Of a stretch of 64,000 nt of DNA, positions 25,569-34,166 are shown piece by piece; position 1 is the stretch's first letter; each line of letters starts with the position of its first letter. A program made the position numbers and the translations under genes. The notes beneath the pieces were generated by a model. The model did no database searches. It was not told where the DNA came from and was given only the letters and a program-made list of their open reading frames with translations. The DNA comes from Brevibacillus_C sp046036945 (GTDB taxonomy: Bacteria; Bacillota; Bacilli; Brevibacillales; Brevibacillaceae): the NCBI RefSeq assembly GCF_046036945.1, contig NZ_JBJQOQ010000001.1:496001-560000 (forward strand), read 5' to 3'.

Positions 25569-25898
25569 ATGGAAAAACCGTTTGAGCGCTTTACCGCAGA
25601 GCTGTCCTGGCAGCAGGCGGCGCTGCTGCTGGATACGGTGCTCTACTTTGAAGAGACGCCAAAGTACCTGTCCCTGCCTGATCAGGAGGGCGGACGGATC
25701 GCCGTCCCGCTCCTGGCCGGTTCGCTGCAAGACATGCTGGTCCGGCTGGACGAAGCGGATCGCCACGCCAAGCAGCCGTTTACCTTTGATTTTGACTGGA
25801 CGGATGCGGAAAAGGGCGAAGGCGTGGTAACGATCCTTCTGCCGTCCGGCGAAATACTCTCCCAGCCGACACAGTTGGCCGCTTTTTCGGCTGTATAA
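25569..25898 (+). CDS. Hypothetical protein, 109 aa, in the parEC operon
   Basis: A small soluble, acidic protein that begins 6 bases after the parC stop. It has no signal peptide or membrane helix. The sequence (WQQAALLLDTVLYFEETPKYL, then a hydrophobic beta-like C-terminus GVVTILLPSGEIL) matches no family I can name. A terminator follows at once, making it the last gene of the parE-parC transcript. Its ribosome binding site is weak (spaced from GGACTGA), so expression may depend on coupling to parC. Confidence 0.6.
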   Translation: MEKPFERFTAELSWQQAALLLDTVLYFEETPKYLSLPDQEGGRIAVPLLAGSLQDMLVRLDEADRHAKQPFTFDFDWTDAEKGEGVVTILLPSGEILSQPTQLAAFSAV

Positions 25899-25902
25899 AG
25901 CT

Positions 25903-25938
25903 AAAAACCTCTCTGCCAAAAAAAGCAGGGAGGTTTTT
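25903..25938. terminator. Bidirectional terminator after the parEC operon
   Basis: AAAAACCTC-TCTGC pairs with GCAG-GGAGGTTTTT around an A-rich loop. It serves the plus-strand operon and the minus-strand gene that ends at 25964. Confidence 0.9.
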
Positions 25939-25963
25939 ACATTGCCGCATCCTCTATGCTTGC

Positions 25964-26167
25964 TTAGATGTCCACATTCCCCATCTGGATGTCGGACTCT
26001 ACGTGTGCCAATGCTGCTTTAAATACGTCCTGTTCCCGCTCGGCGGCGATTTTAAATCGGGTAACGATTTTTTCCCCGCTGCGAACCTGTACATCGTACT
26101 GCGAATCGCCGTCGTACGTCGTGGCGAAGTTTAATTCCCGCCCGTTGACCTTCATGTTTCTTTCCAT
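25964..26167 (-). CDS. Small hypothetical protein, 67 aa
   Basis: A compact, soluble product (MERNMKVNGRELNFATTYDG..., ending DIQMGNVDI). The ATG at 26167 has the excellent site AGGAGGTGA 5 bases upstream. The frame could open at a GTG three codons earlier, but that overlaps the ribosome binding site. The alternating hydrophobic pattern suggests a beta-sheet domain plus one helix. No family is recognised. Confidence 0.6.
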   Translation of the reverse strand: MERNMKVNGRELNFATTYDGDSQYDVQVRSGEKIVTRFKIAAEREQDVFKAALAHVESDIQMGNVDI

Positions 26168-26275
26168 GCGGTTCACCTCCTAGCATAGTTTGCCCATTTC
26201 AGTTGAATCTACCAGAGTTTGCATGGCCGGCCCCCTTTTCTTCTCGGCTGAAACATGGTACAACAAGGTGGAACG

Positions 26276-28693
26276 ATGCTTGGAGAGGAACGGATAAACA
26301 TGCATATGACAGAGGAGACAGACAGGATCGCCGCTATCTTGGACGGCGAGATATCACCGGAGCAGGTGTCGGAGCGGGACGCGATCGGGCTGCTGAGCCA
26401 GGTAGCCATGGAAAGAAAGCACGGGGAGACAGAGAAAGCGAAATTGGACCGGGCGGAAGCGTTTTTGCTCACGTGCCTGGCGCAATCGCGCTGGCAAAAG
26501 GCAGACGGGTTGCAGCAGGCGATGGAATGGATCGACAAGGCGATGGAGCTAGATCCCCGGCTGAAGCAGGCCGCGCTGCTGGCGGCCCGGCTTGCAATCG
26601 CCAGTTTGGCTCGGTTGGATGTCGTCAGCGGACTGCCTGCCATTCGTGAGACGGACAATGCCGCCACGAGGAAACAACATATTCGAACTTTGCTGGAAAA
26701 AATCAGTGAACATTTACAGGGGTTCACCCAATGGGATGAGCTCCTGCACCGCGCCCAGGCAGCTGTCTCAGTTGCCGAAGACAAAGCTGTCGAAGAGATT
26801 TTGGGCCGGCTTGCTCCGCTGCTGGCAGAGCTGAAGGGGGCGATGCAGGATCTCGTTGTCCATGCGATCGCCTACGCCGAATCCTTGCAGGGCGTGTTTT
26901 ACTCCTCGGAATTGCTGAAAAACGTGCAGAGTGCGATCCAAAAACTGTCCGGGCTGCAGGGGCAGTGGACCGAGACGCTGGGCAGCCAGTTGGATGCGGA
27001 AGAGCCGGCGGCGGCGCCAAAGGTGCGTTCCGCACTGGCCGAGCTGGACGAACTGATCGGGATGACAGAAATCAAAGCACGGGTAAAACAATGGGCCGGG
27101 TACCTCCGCTACCAGCGCCTGCGCCGGGAAAAAGGCTGGATGATGCAGGATGAACCGGAACTGCACGCTGTGCTGATGGGCAATCCGGGAACGGGCAAAA
27201 CCACGCTGGCCCGGCTGCTTGCCCGCCTCTACCATGAGTTGGGGCTGCTCGGCCGGGATGAAGTGGTGGAAGTGGATCGCTCCCACCTGGTTGGCTCATA
27301 CCTTGGCCAGACGGAGCAGCGGACGATGGACGCCGTAAAGCGGGCGGTCGGCGGGGTGCTGTTCATCGATGAAGCATACAGCCTAAAACGCCCGGACAGC
27401 CACGGCGGAGATTACGGCCAGGTGGCGATCGACACCCTGGTGGCAGCGATGACCAGCGGTGAATACGCGGGCAAGTTCGTTGTCATCCTCGCCGGTTACC
27501 CGGAAGAAATGCGCCACTTTCTCGAGGCCAATCCCGGGCTCCGCAGCCGTTTTCCGGAAACGGGCCACTTTGTTTTGCCAGACTACAATGATGAGGAATT
27601 GCTGGCGATCGCCGAACACATAGCATCCCGCAACGATTTCTTTTTTTCCGAAGCGGCCAAGCGGGCGATGCTTCAAAGGCTGGAGCGGGAGAGGGTCGAC
27701 GAGACGTTCGGCAACGCCCGTACGGCCCGGAATATCGTGCTCGACGCCATCTTCTCCAAAGGAAGGGGAATGGATGCAGACAAAGAGCTGCAGGTGAACG
27801 ATTTTACTGTGCTGTACCCGGAGGACGTCGATCCCCGGAGCGAAACGGAAGGGCGGCGACCCAGCGAAAAGCCAAGAAAGTACGCCACTGCCCGCGAGCA
27901 GCTGCAAGAGCTGGTCGGACTGGGGGAAGTTAAGGCCGAAATGGAAAAGCTGGCTGCGTATCTGCGCATTCAACAAATGCGCCACCAAAAAGGGCTGCCT
28001 GTAGTCCCGCTTCACTTGAATGCCGTTTTTACCGGCAATCCTGGAACCGGAAAAACCACTGTTGCACAATTGTACGCCCAGTTGTTAAAAGAGACCGGGC
28101 ATCTGAAGCGGGGACATCTCGTTTCGGTCAGCCGTTCCGATCTGGTGGCGGGCTTCGTCGGGCAAACCGCGTTAAAGACACGGCGAAAAGTCCGGGAAGC
28201 GCTGGGCGGCGTGCTGTTTATCGACGAAGCTTACGCGCTGCTGACAGGGAGCGAAAACGACTTCGGGCAGGAAGCGATCAATACGCTGGTAGAAGAGATG
28301 ACGAAGCATGAAGACAACCTGGTTGTCGTATTGGCCGGGTACCAGCAGGAGATGGAGCGGTTGATTGCCAGCAACCCCGGTTTGGCTTCCCGGTTTGCCA
28401 AATTCTTTGCCTTTCCGGATTATACTCCCGCAGAACTGCAGCAGATGATGCTTGGACTGCTGCAGGCGCAAGGCTATCGGTTGGAGCAGGCGGCGGCTGA
28501 CCGGCTGCTGGATCGCCTGATTGACATGGAGCGGCAGGGCAGGCTGCACGGCAATGGCCGACTGATCCGCAATCTTAGCGAAGCGGCGCTGCAGCAGCAG
28601 GCAGTCCGGCTGGGTCTCATCGATGCAGACGAACTGACCCCGGATGCCCTCAGCCAGTTGGTCTGGGAAGACTTCGCCCCAGTACTGGAATAA
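26276..28693 (+). CDS. Tandem AAA+ ATPase of the CbxX/CfxQ (SpoVK-like) family
   Basis: About 805 residues. Residues 1-260 are a helical domain with TPR-like spacing (WQKADGLQQAMEWIDKAMEL). Two CbxX-type AAA+ modules follow. The first has Walker A GNPGTGKT (about 302-309), VLFIDEAYSL (Walker B, about 362-370) and sensor FVVILAGYPEEM. The second has GNPGTGKT (about 587-594), VLFIDEAYALL and VVVLAGYQQEM. Arginine-finger segments GLRSRF and GLASRF end each. Relatives include SpoVK, Rubisco activase CbbX and type VII secretion EccA; here no such partners are near, so the client is unknown. The start is uncertain: ATG 26276 (AAGGTGG, 4 bases) or ATG 26300. The gene is monocistronic. Confidence 0.85.
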   Translation: MLGEERINMHMTEETDRIAAILDGEISPEQVSERDAIGLLSQVAMERKHGETEKAKLDRAEAFLLTCLAQSRWQKADGLQQAMEWIDKAMELDPRLKQAALLAARLAIASLARLDVVSGLPAIRETDNAATRKQHIRTLLEKISEHLQGFTQWDELLHRAQAAVSVAEDKAVEEILGRLAPLLAELKGAMQDLVVHAIAYAESLQGVFYSSELLKNVQSAIQKLSGLQGQWTETLGSQLDAEEPAAAPKVRSALAELDELIGMTEIKARVKQWAGYLRYQRLRREKGWMMQDEPELHAVLMGNPGTGKTTLARLLARLYHELGLLGRDEVVEVDRSHLVGSYLGQTEQRTMDAVKRAVGGVLFIDEAYSLKRPDSHGGDYGQVAIDTLVAAMTSGEYAGKFVVILAGYPEEMRHFLEANPGLRSRFPETGHFVLPDYNDEELLAIAEHIASRNDFFFSEAAKRAMLQRLERERVDETFGNARTARNIVLDAIFSKGRGMDADKELQVNDFTVLYPEDVDPRSETEGRRPSEKPRKYATAREQLQELVGLGEVKAEMEKLAAYLRIQQMRHQKGLPVVPLHLNAVFTGNPGTGKTTVAQLYAQLLKETGHLKRGHLVSVSRSDLVAGFVGQTALKTRRKVREALGGVLFIDEAYALLTGSENDFGQEAINTLVEEMTKHEDNLVVVLAGYQQEMERLIASNPGLASRFAKFFAFPDYTPAELQQMMLGLLQAQGYRLEQAAADRLLDRLIDMERQGRLHGNGRLIRNLSEAALQQQAVRLGLIDADELTPDALSQLVWEDFAPVLE

Positions 28694-28702
28694 AGAGCAA
28701 GG

Positions 28703-28729
28703 ATGCCTGGATGATCCAGGCATTTTTTG
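28703..28729 (+). terminator. Terminator of the tandem AAA+ gene
   Basis: An 8-bp stem (ATGCCTGG with CCAGGCAT) around a five-base loop, then TTTTTT. Confidence 0.9.
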
Positions 28730-28794
28730 TGCGGAAAAAACAGAATAGGGCTGCTTTATATATGCATCTGTACATGCGGGCAGCGGCAAAACGC

Positions 28795-28803
28795 CATACA
28801 ATA
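28795..28803 (+). promoter_or_regulatory. Possible mother-cell sigma (E or K) -10 element
   Basis: CATACAATA fits the -10 consensus of sigma-K (CATAnnnTA) and sigma-E (CATACAnT). No convincing -35 was found. It lies about 31 bases before the yjcZ-like start codon, the right distance for a promoter. Confidence 0.3.
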
Positions 28804-28833
28804 AGACCGGAACCAATGAAGGGAGGGATATCC

Positions 28834-28917
28834 ATGTCTGGTGGGGGCTGTTTCTTTACTCCAGTCATCTTGGTGCTGTTCATTCTCCTTGTAATTGTAG
28901 CCGAGTTTGAAAATTAG
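28834..28917 (+). CDS. YjcZ-family small sporulation membrane protein, 27 aa
   Basis: This very short gene encodes MSGGGCFFTPVILVLFILLVIV plus AEFEN. A glycine-rich head followed by one hydrophobic helix and a short polar tail is the layout of the YjcZ family of Bacillales. The ribosome binding site GGGAGGG precedes ATG by 6 bases. In Bacillus subtilis yjcZ lies next to spoVIF, and here a SpoVIF-like gene follows, which supports the call. The role in spores is not known in detail. Confidence 0.75.
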   Translation: MSGGGCFFTPVILVLFILLVIVAEFEN

Positions 28918-28934
28918 GAAAGGCAAGGTCTTCT

Positions 28935-28967
28935 CAGGATGTACCCAACGGTGCATCCTGTTTTTTT
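28935..28967 (+). terminator. Terminator of the yjcZ-like gene
   Basis: A stem of CAGGATG paired with CATCCTG (with further inner CC/GG pairing), followed by TTTTTTT. Confidence 0.85.
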
Positions 28968-29069
28968 GCCGTAAAATTGGTTGACTGACATATGTCATGC
29001 GACCAAGCCATTCCGTTCGGACCGGCATATCGTAAAGGGGAGAAGCCAATACAGACAGGAGGAGACAAT

Positions 29070-29330
29070 GTGGACTACAGCAAGTGGATCAACTACGCCA
29101 AATCGATTCCAAAAGAGAAGCTGAAATCGGAAACCGGATTACGGGATGTCATACGCGATATCGGCAAGCGGGTCGGCAAAAATTTGTCCGACGATCAAGT
29201 GAAGAAACTCGCCGCGCAATTCCGGCAAATGTCCAAAACTGAGAACACAAAAAGCATTATGGATAAATTATCCAAACGCGGTATGAGTAAGACCGATCTC
29301 GATTCGATTAAACGCCAAATCAAAAAGTAA
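29070..29330 (+). CDS. Stage VI sporulation protein F-like
   Basis: An 86-residue basic helical protein. The middle (TGLRDVIRDIGKRVGKNLSDDQVKKLAAQF) has the helix-turn pattern of SpoVIF (YjcC), and the C-terminal part (MDKLSKRGMSKTDLDSIKRQI) is a second helical unit. SpoVIF is needed for proper assembly of outer spore-coat proteins late in sporulation. The GTG start has AGGAGG 7 bases upstream; the ORF can be opened further upstream without a ribosome binding site. Adjacent yjcZ, as in Bacillus subtilis, strengthens the call. Confidence 0.6.
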   Translation: MDYSKWINYAKSIPKEKLKSETGLRDVIRDIGKRVGKNLSDDQVKKLAAQFRQMSKTENTKSIMDKLSKRGMSKTDLDSIKRQIKK

Positions 29331-29363
29331 ATGTCATCGAAATAAGCACAGCACCGATTGAAA

Positions 29364-29407
29364 AGGATCCGCTCCATCTCGAATGAGGATGGGCGGATCT
29401 TTTTTTG
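29364..29407. terminator. Terminator after the spoVIF-like gene, probably bidirectional
   Basis: GGATCCGC-t-CCATC pairs with GATGG-GCGGATC, followed by TTTTTTT on the plus strand and TTTT on the minus strand. It separates the convergent spoVIF-like and pucR genes. Confidence 0.85.
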
Positions 29408-29415
29408 CACAGCGC

Positions 29416-31056
29416 TTAGTCTTGGATTCGCTGCTGCCAAGCGTAGGCTCTGAGAGCCAACTCCAGGCTGAGCCGATGCTCTGGGGCGAGGTACGTATCT
29501 CCGATCAGCTCGGCGATCTTGTCGAGACGGTTGTACAAGGTCTGCCGCCTGATGTACAGCTGGTCGGCAGTCTCTTGTTTGGACCCGTTATGGTCAAGCA
29601 GGGTGCGAAGGGTGAGCACCAATTGGCTGCCGTGGCGTTCGTCGTACTGAAGCAGCGGTCCGAGGTAGTCGGAGATAAACGCGTCGATGGTATGTGCGTC
29701 TGTGATTTGCAGCAGCAGCCGGTAGACGCCGAGGTCATCGTAAAACGGGCTGGAAGAGGCGGTTTGTGTCTGCAGCGCAAGCACTTGTTCCGCTTCGCGA
29801 AAGTGGCTGTCTGCTTCCATGTACTTCACGGATCGCCTGCTGATCCCGAATTGGACGCAGGCGGCCTTGCCCAGTGCGCTGCGGCAGGTCCGGGTCAGCT
29901 CGTTTACGGCTTTCTGCAGCTGATTGCGCGGTCTAGCAAGCGCCATGGTCTCGACGAACAGCATGTACAACCGCTCGCCCTTTGCGCGTTGATACAGGCG
30001 GAACCCGCAGCGGGTAACAATCGAGCGGAAGATGCTGAGCAGATCGTAGTACGAGCCATCCTCTTCATTAAACTGAGGCGTCTCTGCCTGAATCTCCATC
30101 ACGACGGCAAAATAGCCGGGCGGGACTGCTTGAGGCTGAATTCCGAGCAGTGTCTGAAGCTGCCGTTCGTGGCGCATTCGGCCTTGCAGGATATCGTCAA
30201 GCAAGCGATTTTGACTGTCACGGGCCTGCTCCTCGGCGAACATGCTCCTCAGCAAGAGCTGGGCGACCGCTGTAGCTGTGCGATCCAGTGTAAGCAGCAG
30301 GATTTCATTTGGCTCTTGTTCGTAGAGGATGACCCCGAGGTAGGCTAGTACGTGGCCCATGGCATTGATGGGCTGGTAGAGAATTCGCTTTTGCTCCGAT
30401 AAGGACAAGATTCCGCTGGCCTGCCCGGACAGCTCTCCTGCCTGCTGCGACTTCTCGAAAAGCACCGCCAATTCATCTTGTACAGAATGGGCCATCGCCG
30501 GAACGAACAGCGGTGAGCGCTCCTGCCGAATCAGGAATACCTGGGTTTGGACAGCCGCTTGGAAGTGAGCCAACAGCCGAGGCAGACCGGTCGTTTGCAG
30601 GGTCAGCTGCTGAAGTTCACGCGAGTAAGCTTCCAAATGACGCAGCGCCTCTGTTTGCCGGGTCACGATGCTCTCGTGCAGATCCAGCGTAATATCGACG
30701 AAGCGGACAGGCTTGCGAAAGGCGATCAAGGGAAATTGGTGGTGCTCGGACAATTCCCGCATCGACTCCGGGATCTCCGGGATGTAAGGTCCCAATTCCA
30801 CACATAGACCGGCCGCTCCTCGCTCAATCAGTCCCTGCATAAAAGCGAGCCGCTTCCCGTCATCCTCGCCAAAGCCCACTCCGGTCGAGAGAACCAACTC
30901 TCCGCCATTGAGGAAGGCTGCGTTTGTAGCCGCCTCCAGGATATGCACCCATCTGATCGACCGGGCTAACCCGCGGCTGCCGGCAATGACGGCGGCGTGT
31001 TTGAACAAAGGGCGCCTGAGTACATCGGCAACGGTTAATCTCCACTCGGTTTGCAT
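29416..31056 (-). CDS. pucR: PucR-family transcriptional regulator of pyrimidine/purine catabolism
   Basis: A 546-residue protein in the PucR layout. The N-terminal PucR domain (RLTVADVLRRPLFKHAAVIAG, RSIRWVHILEA, FLNGGELVLSTGVGF) senses a nucleobase or derivative. A central GGDEF-like regulatory section follows (about 290-420). The C-terminal helix-turn-helix is QLVLTLRTLLDHNGSKQETA with YIRRQTLYNRLDKIAELIG. In Bacillus subtilis PucR activates purine catabolism; here it is divergent from a pyrimidine degradation operon, so uracil or a breakdown product is the likely inducer. ATG 31056 has GGAGG 8 bases upstream; an upstream GTG/ATG at 31071 overlaps that site. Confidence 0.88.
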   Translation of the reverse strand: MQTEWRLTVADVLRRPLFKHAAVIAGSRGLARSIRWVHILEAATNAAFLNGGELVLSTGVGFGEDDGKRLAFMQGLIERGAAGLCVELGPYIPEIPESMRELSEHHQFPLIAFRKPVRFVDITLDLHESIVTRQTEALRHLEAYSRELQQLTLQTTGLPRLLAHFQAAVQTQVFLIRQERSPLFVPAMAHSVQDELAVLFEKSQQAGELSGQASGILSLSEQKRILYQPINAMGHVLAYLGVILYEQEPNEILLLTLDRTATAVAQLLLRSMFAEEQARDSQNRLLDDILQGRMRHERQLQTLLGIQPQAVPPGYFAVVMEIQAETPQFNEEDGSYYDLLSIFRSIVTRCGFRLYQRAKGERLYMLFVETMALARPRNQLQKAVNELTRTCRSALGKAACVQFGISRRSVKYMEADSHFREAEQVLALQTQTASSSPFYDDLGVYRLLLQITDAHTIDAFISDYLGPLLQYDERHGSQLVLTLRTLLDHNGSKQETADQLYIRRQTLYNRLDKIAELIGDTYLAPEHRLSLELALRAYAWQQRIQD

Positions 31057-31080
31057 GGGCTCCACCTCCATCCAAATTTA

Positions 31081-31112
31081 CACCTTGTTAAATAAATGGC
31101 CGTAAAAAGGTG
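31081..31112. promoter_or_regulatory. Inverted repeat in the pucR-mmsA intergenic region, candidate PucR operator
   Basis: CACCTT (31081-31086) and AAGGTG (31107-31112) form an inverted repeat. On the minus strand a TTGTCA about 17 bases from ATTTAA lies across it, so it could be the pucR promoter and an autoregulatory site. No clear sigma-A promoter for the divergent dehydrogenase was found, consistent with an activator-dependent promoter. Confidence 0.35.
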
Positions 31113-31195
31113 ACAAGATGTCTCATGATATGTGAAAAAATTTTCTGATAAAATAAGGCGAAAGACAGATGTTTGCAAAAGGAGTTGACGATTCG

Positions 31196-32692
31196 ATGAC
31201 GACAAAGAAACTGGCCAACTACATCAACGGCGAATGGGCCGCGCCTCAGACGGATCGCTATGAAGATGTGCCCAACCCGGCGACCGGAGAGGTTTTGTCA
31301 CAAGTGCCGGTCTCCACGAGAGCAGATGTTGACGCCGCGGTTGAGGCTGCCAAAAAGGCATTTCCCGCCTGGAGCGACACGCCCGTGGTCGACCGCGCCC
31401 GCATCATGTTCAAGTTTCAGCAGCTGCTGTGGCAGCACGCTGACGAGCTTGCCCGAATGATTACCCAGGAAAACGGCAAAAACCTGCCGGAAGCCCACGG
31501 GGAATTGCTTCGCGGCATCGAGATGGTAGAGTTTGCAGCCGGAATGCCTACGCTCTTGATGGGGGATACCCTGCCCAACATCGCCCGCAGCATCGACAGC
31601 CAGACGATTCGCTTCCCGCTTGGCGTCGTGGGAGGAATCACGCCGTTCAACTTCCCGCTGATGGTTCCGATGTGGATGTTCCCGATTGCCATTACGGCCG
31701 GCAATACCTTTGTCCTGAAGCCTTCCGAACGGACTCCCAACTCATCTGCCCGCGTCGCCGAGCTGTTGAAGGAGGCAGGGCTTCCCGACGGTGTGTTCAA
31801 CATCGTCAACGGCGGACACGACGTCGTCAATGGCCTGATGGAGCACCCTGACGTGAAAGCGATTTCGTTCGTCGGTTCCCAGCCTGTGGCCGAGTACGTG
31901 TACAAAACCTCTGCGGCCAACGGCAAGCGCGTTCAGGCGCTGGCAGGCGCCAAAAACCACCATTTGGTCATGCCGGATACGGACCTGCGGCGGGCGGCCA
32001 AAACGATTGCCAGCGCGGCATTCGGCTGTGCTGGCGAGCGCTGCATGGCTGCCAGTGTGGTGGTCGCTGTAGAGAGCATCGCCGACGAGCTGGTGCAGTG
32101 CCTGATCGAGGAATCCGACGCGTTGATCATGGGCAATGGCTTGGAGAATGGCGTCGATCTGGGACCGGTTATCCGGGCGAATCACCTGGAGAGGGTCCAC
32201 AGCTACATTGAGCGCGGGACAGAGGAGGGGGCCCAGCTCGTCCGCGACGGACGCAAAGACGCAGCGTCCCATGACAAAGGCTACTTCCTCGGACCAACCC
32301 TGCTGGATAAAGCTACGGCCGAAATGGTAATCGTCCGCGACGAGATCTTCGCTCCAGTCCTTAGCATCGTACGGGTAAAAGACTTTGAAGACGGACTTGA
32401 GACGATCAGCAAGTCCCGCTACGGCAACGGTGCCTGCATCTACACGAACAGCGGCCGCCTGGGGCGCGAATTCGTCCAGCGCGTAGAGGCGGGAATGGTC
32501 GGCGTAAACGTAGGCGTGCCTGCACCGATGTCCTTCTTCCCGTTCTCCGGCTGGAAACAGTCCTTCTACGGCGATCTGCATGCCAACGGCAAGGACGGCG
32601 TCGAATTTTACACCAAGAAAAAGACAGTTACATCCCGCTGGTTCGAAGACGGCGAGACGAATATCGGTTCGCAAAAAGTGTTTGTAAAGTAA
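31196..32692 (+). CDS. mmsA: CoA-acylating methylmalonate/malonate-semialdehyde dehydrogenase
   Basis: A 498-residue aldehyde dehydrogenase of the MmsA/IolA type. It has the substrate and NAD motifs GVVGGITPFNFPLMVPMWM (143-161), LKPSERTP, the glycine loop VGSQPVAEY, and the catalytic cysteine at about 283 in GCAGERCMAAS; MmsA-like proteins keep this GERCMA sequence. The reaction converts malonate semialdehyde (from beta-alanine) or its methyl form to acetyl-CoA or propionyl-CoA, CO2 and NADH. In this locus that is the last step of uracil and thymine catabolism. The gene begins at ATG 31196 with AAAGGAG 11 bases upstream and is first in the plus-strand operon. Confidence 0.9.
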   Translation: MTTKKLANYINGEWAAPQTDRYEDVPNPATGEVLSQVPVSTRADVDAAVEAAKKAFPAWSDTPVVDRARIMFKFQQLLWQHADELARMITQENGKNLPEAHGELLRGIEMVEFAAGMPTLLMGDTLPNIARSIDSQTIRFPLGVVGGITPFNFPLMVPMWMFPIAITAGNTFVLKPSERTPNSSARVAELLKEAGLPDGVFNIVNGGHDVVNGLMEHPDVKAISFVGSQPVAEYVYKTSAANGKRVQALAGAKNHHLVMPDTDLRRAAKTIASAAFGCAGERCMAASVVVAVESIADELVQCLIEESDALIMGNGLENGVDLGPVIRANHLERVHSYIERGTEEGAQLVRDGRKDAASHDKGYFLGPTLLDKATAEMVIVRDEIFAPVLSIVRVKDFEDGLETISKSRYGNGACIYTNSGRLGREFVQRVEAGMVGVNVGVPAPMSFFPFSGWKQSFYGDLHANGKDGVEFYTKKKTVTSRWFEDGETNIGSQKVFVK

Positions 32693-32735
32693 CAGGATTC
32701 CCACAATTTTATCACAGGTGAGGAGGACGGGCACT

Positions 32736-34100
32736 ATGCAAAAAGAGCAAACCGTTTCGCAAGAAAAACAGGAGCTGCTGGACAAAGACCGGGCTCACAT
32801 GTGGCATCACATGTCTCCCTACAATCCCAACCCGATGATCGCGACTGAGGCAAAGGGGTCGTGGGTAACTGATATCGATGGAAACCGCTATCTGGACGGG
32901 ATGGCCGGACTGTGGTGCGTAAATATCGGCTACGGCCGACAGGAGTTGGCGGATGCGGCGTACGAGCAGTTAAAGTCCTTGGCCTATTTCCCGCTGTCCA
33001 ACAGCCACGTTCCGGCGATTGAACTGTCTGAAAAGGTAAGTGAATGGCTGGGCGAAGAATACCGCGTCTTCTTTTCCAACAGCGGCTCGGAAGCGAATGA
33101 GACGGCTTTTAAAATCGCCCGCCAGTACCATCAGCACAAGGGACAGCCGCGACGCTACAAGTTCATCTCCCGCCATCGCGCGTACCACGGCAATACGATG
33201 GGGTCGCTGGCGGCGACGGGACAGTCCATCCGCAAACAGCAGTATGAGCCGCTCGCTCCCGGCTTTCTGCACGTCTCACCGCCGTATTGCTACCGCTGTC
33301 CGTTCGGCAAGACGTACGGAAGCTGCAACCTGGAATGCGCGCAGGTGTTTGACGAAGTGATCAATTGGGAAGGAGCGGAATCTGTCGCAGCCGTGATCAT
33401 GGAACCGACGATCACGGGCGGAGGCGTGATCGTTCCGCCGCCCGAGTACCTGCCCAAAGTGCGGGAAATCTGCGACAAGTACGGCGTCCTGCTGATCATA
33501 GACGAAGTCATTTGCGGATTTGGCCGTTCCGGCCGCAAGTTTGGACATCAGAACTTCGGCGTCAAGCCGGATATTGTCACGATGGCAAAAGGGATTACCA
33601 GTGCCTATCTCCCGCTGTCGGCGACTGCCGTCCGTGCCGAGATTGCCGATCTGTTCAACGAACCAGGCGGCAATCAGCACTTCCGTCACGTCAATACGTT
33701 TGGCGGCAGCCCGGCGGCCTGTGCACTCGCTCTGAAGAATATGGATATTATGGAAAAAGAAGGTCTTATCGAGCGGTCAGCGGAACTGGGCGTCCTGCTT
33801 CGCCAGAAACTCTCGATTATCGAAGACCACCCCAACGTCGGGGACATCCGCAGCTTTGGCTTTATGGCCGGAATTGAGCTGGTGGAAAATCGCCAGACAA
33901 AAGAACCGGCTGCTCCGGACAAATTGACCAAGGTAATCGGCGAGTGCAAAAAGCGCGGGCTGATCATCGGCCGGAACGGAGAAACCGTACCTGGCTTCAA
34001 CAATATTTTGACCCTGAGTCCGCCGTTCTCCACGACTGCGGAGGAGGTCGATTTTATCGTCAACATGCTGAAAGAAGCTTTGGATACGCTGTCGGATTGA
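32736..34100 (+). CDS. Class III omega-aminotransferase, probable beta-alanine:pyruvate/2-oxoglutarate aminotransferase
   Basis: A 454-residue PLP enzyme of class III. Visible features are the N-terminal KGSWVTDIDGNRYLDGMAGLW, FFSNSGSEANETAFKIA (PLP phosphate), SRHRAYHGNTMGSLAATGQ, VIMEPTITGGGVIVPP, LIIDEVICGFGRSG (PLP-ring aspartate) and VTMAKGITSAYLPL with the Schiff-base lysine at about 285. A cysteine-containing YRCPFGKTYGSC loop is typical of the beta-alanine aminotransferase group. It would convert beta-alanine to malonate semialdehyde, the substrate of the preceding dehydrogenase. AGGAGG precedes the ATG, 43 bases behind mmsA. A strong terminator follows. Confidence 0.85.
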   Translation: MQKEQTVSQEKQELLDKDRAHMWHHMSPYNPNPMIATEAKGSWVTDIDGNRYLDGMAGLWCVNIGYGRQELADAAYEQLKSLAYFPLSNSHVPAIELSEKVSEWLGEEYRVFFSNSGSEANETAFKIARQYHQHKGQPRRYKFISRHRAYHGNTMGSLAATGQSIRKQQYEPLAPGFLHVSPPYCYRCPFGKTYGSCNLECAQVFDEVINWEGAESVAAVIMEPTITGGGVIVPPPEYLPKVREICDKYGVLLIIDEVICGFGRSGRKFGHQNFGVKPDIVTMAKGITSAYLPLSATAVRAEIADLFNEPGGNQHFRHVNTFGGSPAACALALKNMDIMEKEGLIERSAELGVLLRQKLSIIEDHPNVGDIRSFGFMAGIELVENRQTKEPAAPDKLTKVIGECKKRGLIIGRNGETVPGFNNILTLSPPFSTTAEEVDFIVNMLKEALDTLSD

Positions 34101-34116
34101 CAGTGTTATCGCAGAC

Positions 34117-34158
34117 AAAAACGGGTTGAGAGCACATACGTGTTCTCAACCCGTTTTT
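34117..34158. terminator. Strong bidirectional terminator
   Basis: AAAAACGGGTTGAGA pairs with TCTCAACCCGTTTTT, with extra inner pairing around GCAC/GTGT. It serves the aminotransferase gene on the plus strand and the convergent minus-strand pair. Confidence 0.93.
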
Positions 34159-34166
34159 GCCTGTCT

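Noticed and set aside
29383..30348. A 321-codon plus-strand frame opposite pucR
   Set aside because: PucR has full domain matches in the opposite strand; this frame has none.
31742..32785. A 347-codon minus-strand frame opposite mmsA
   Set aside because: The aldehyde dehydrogenase has its catalytic cysteine and motifs in the other frame; this one is an antisense shadow.
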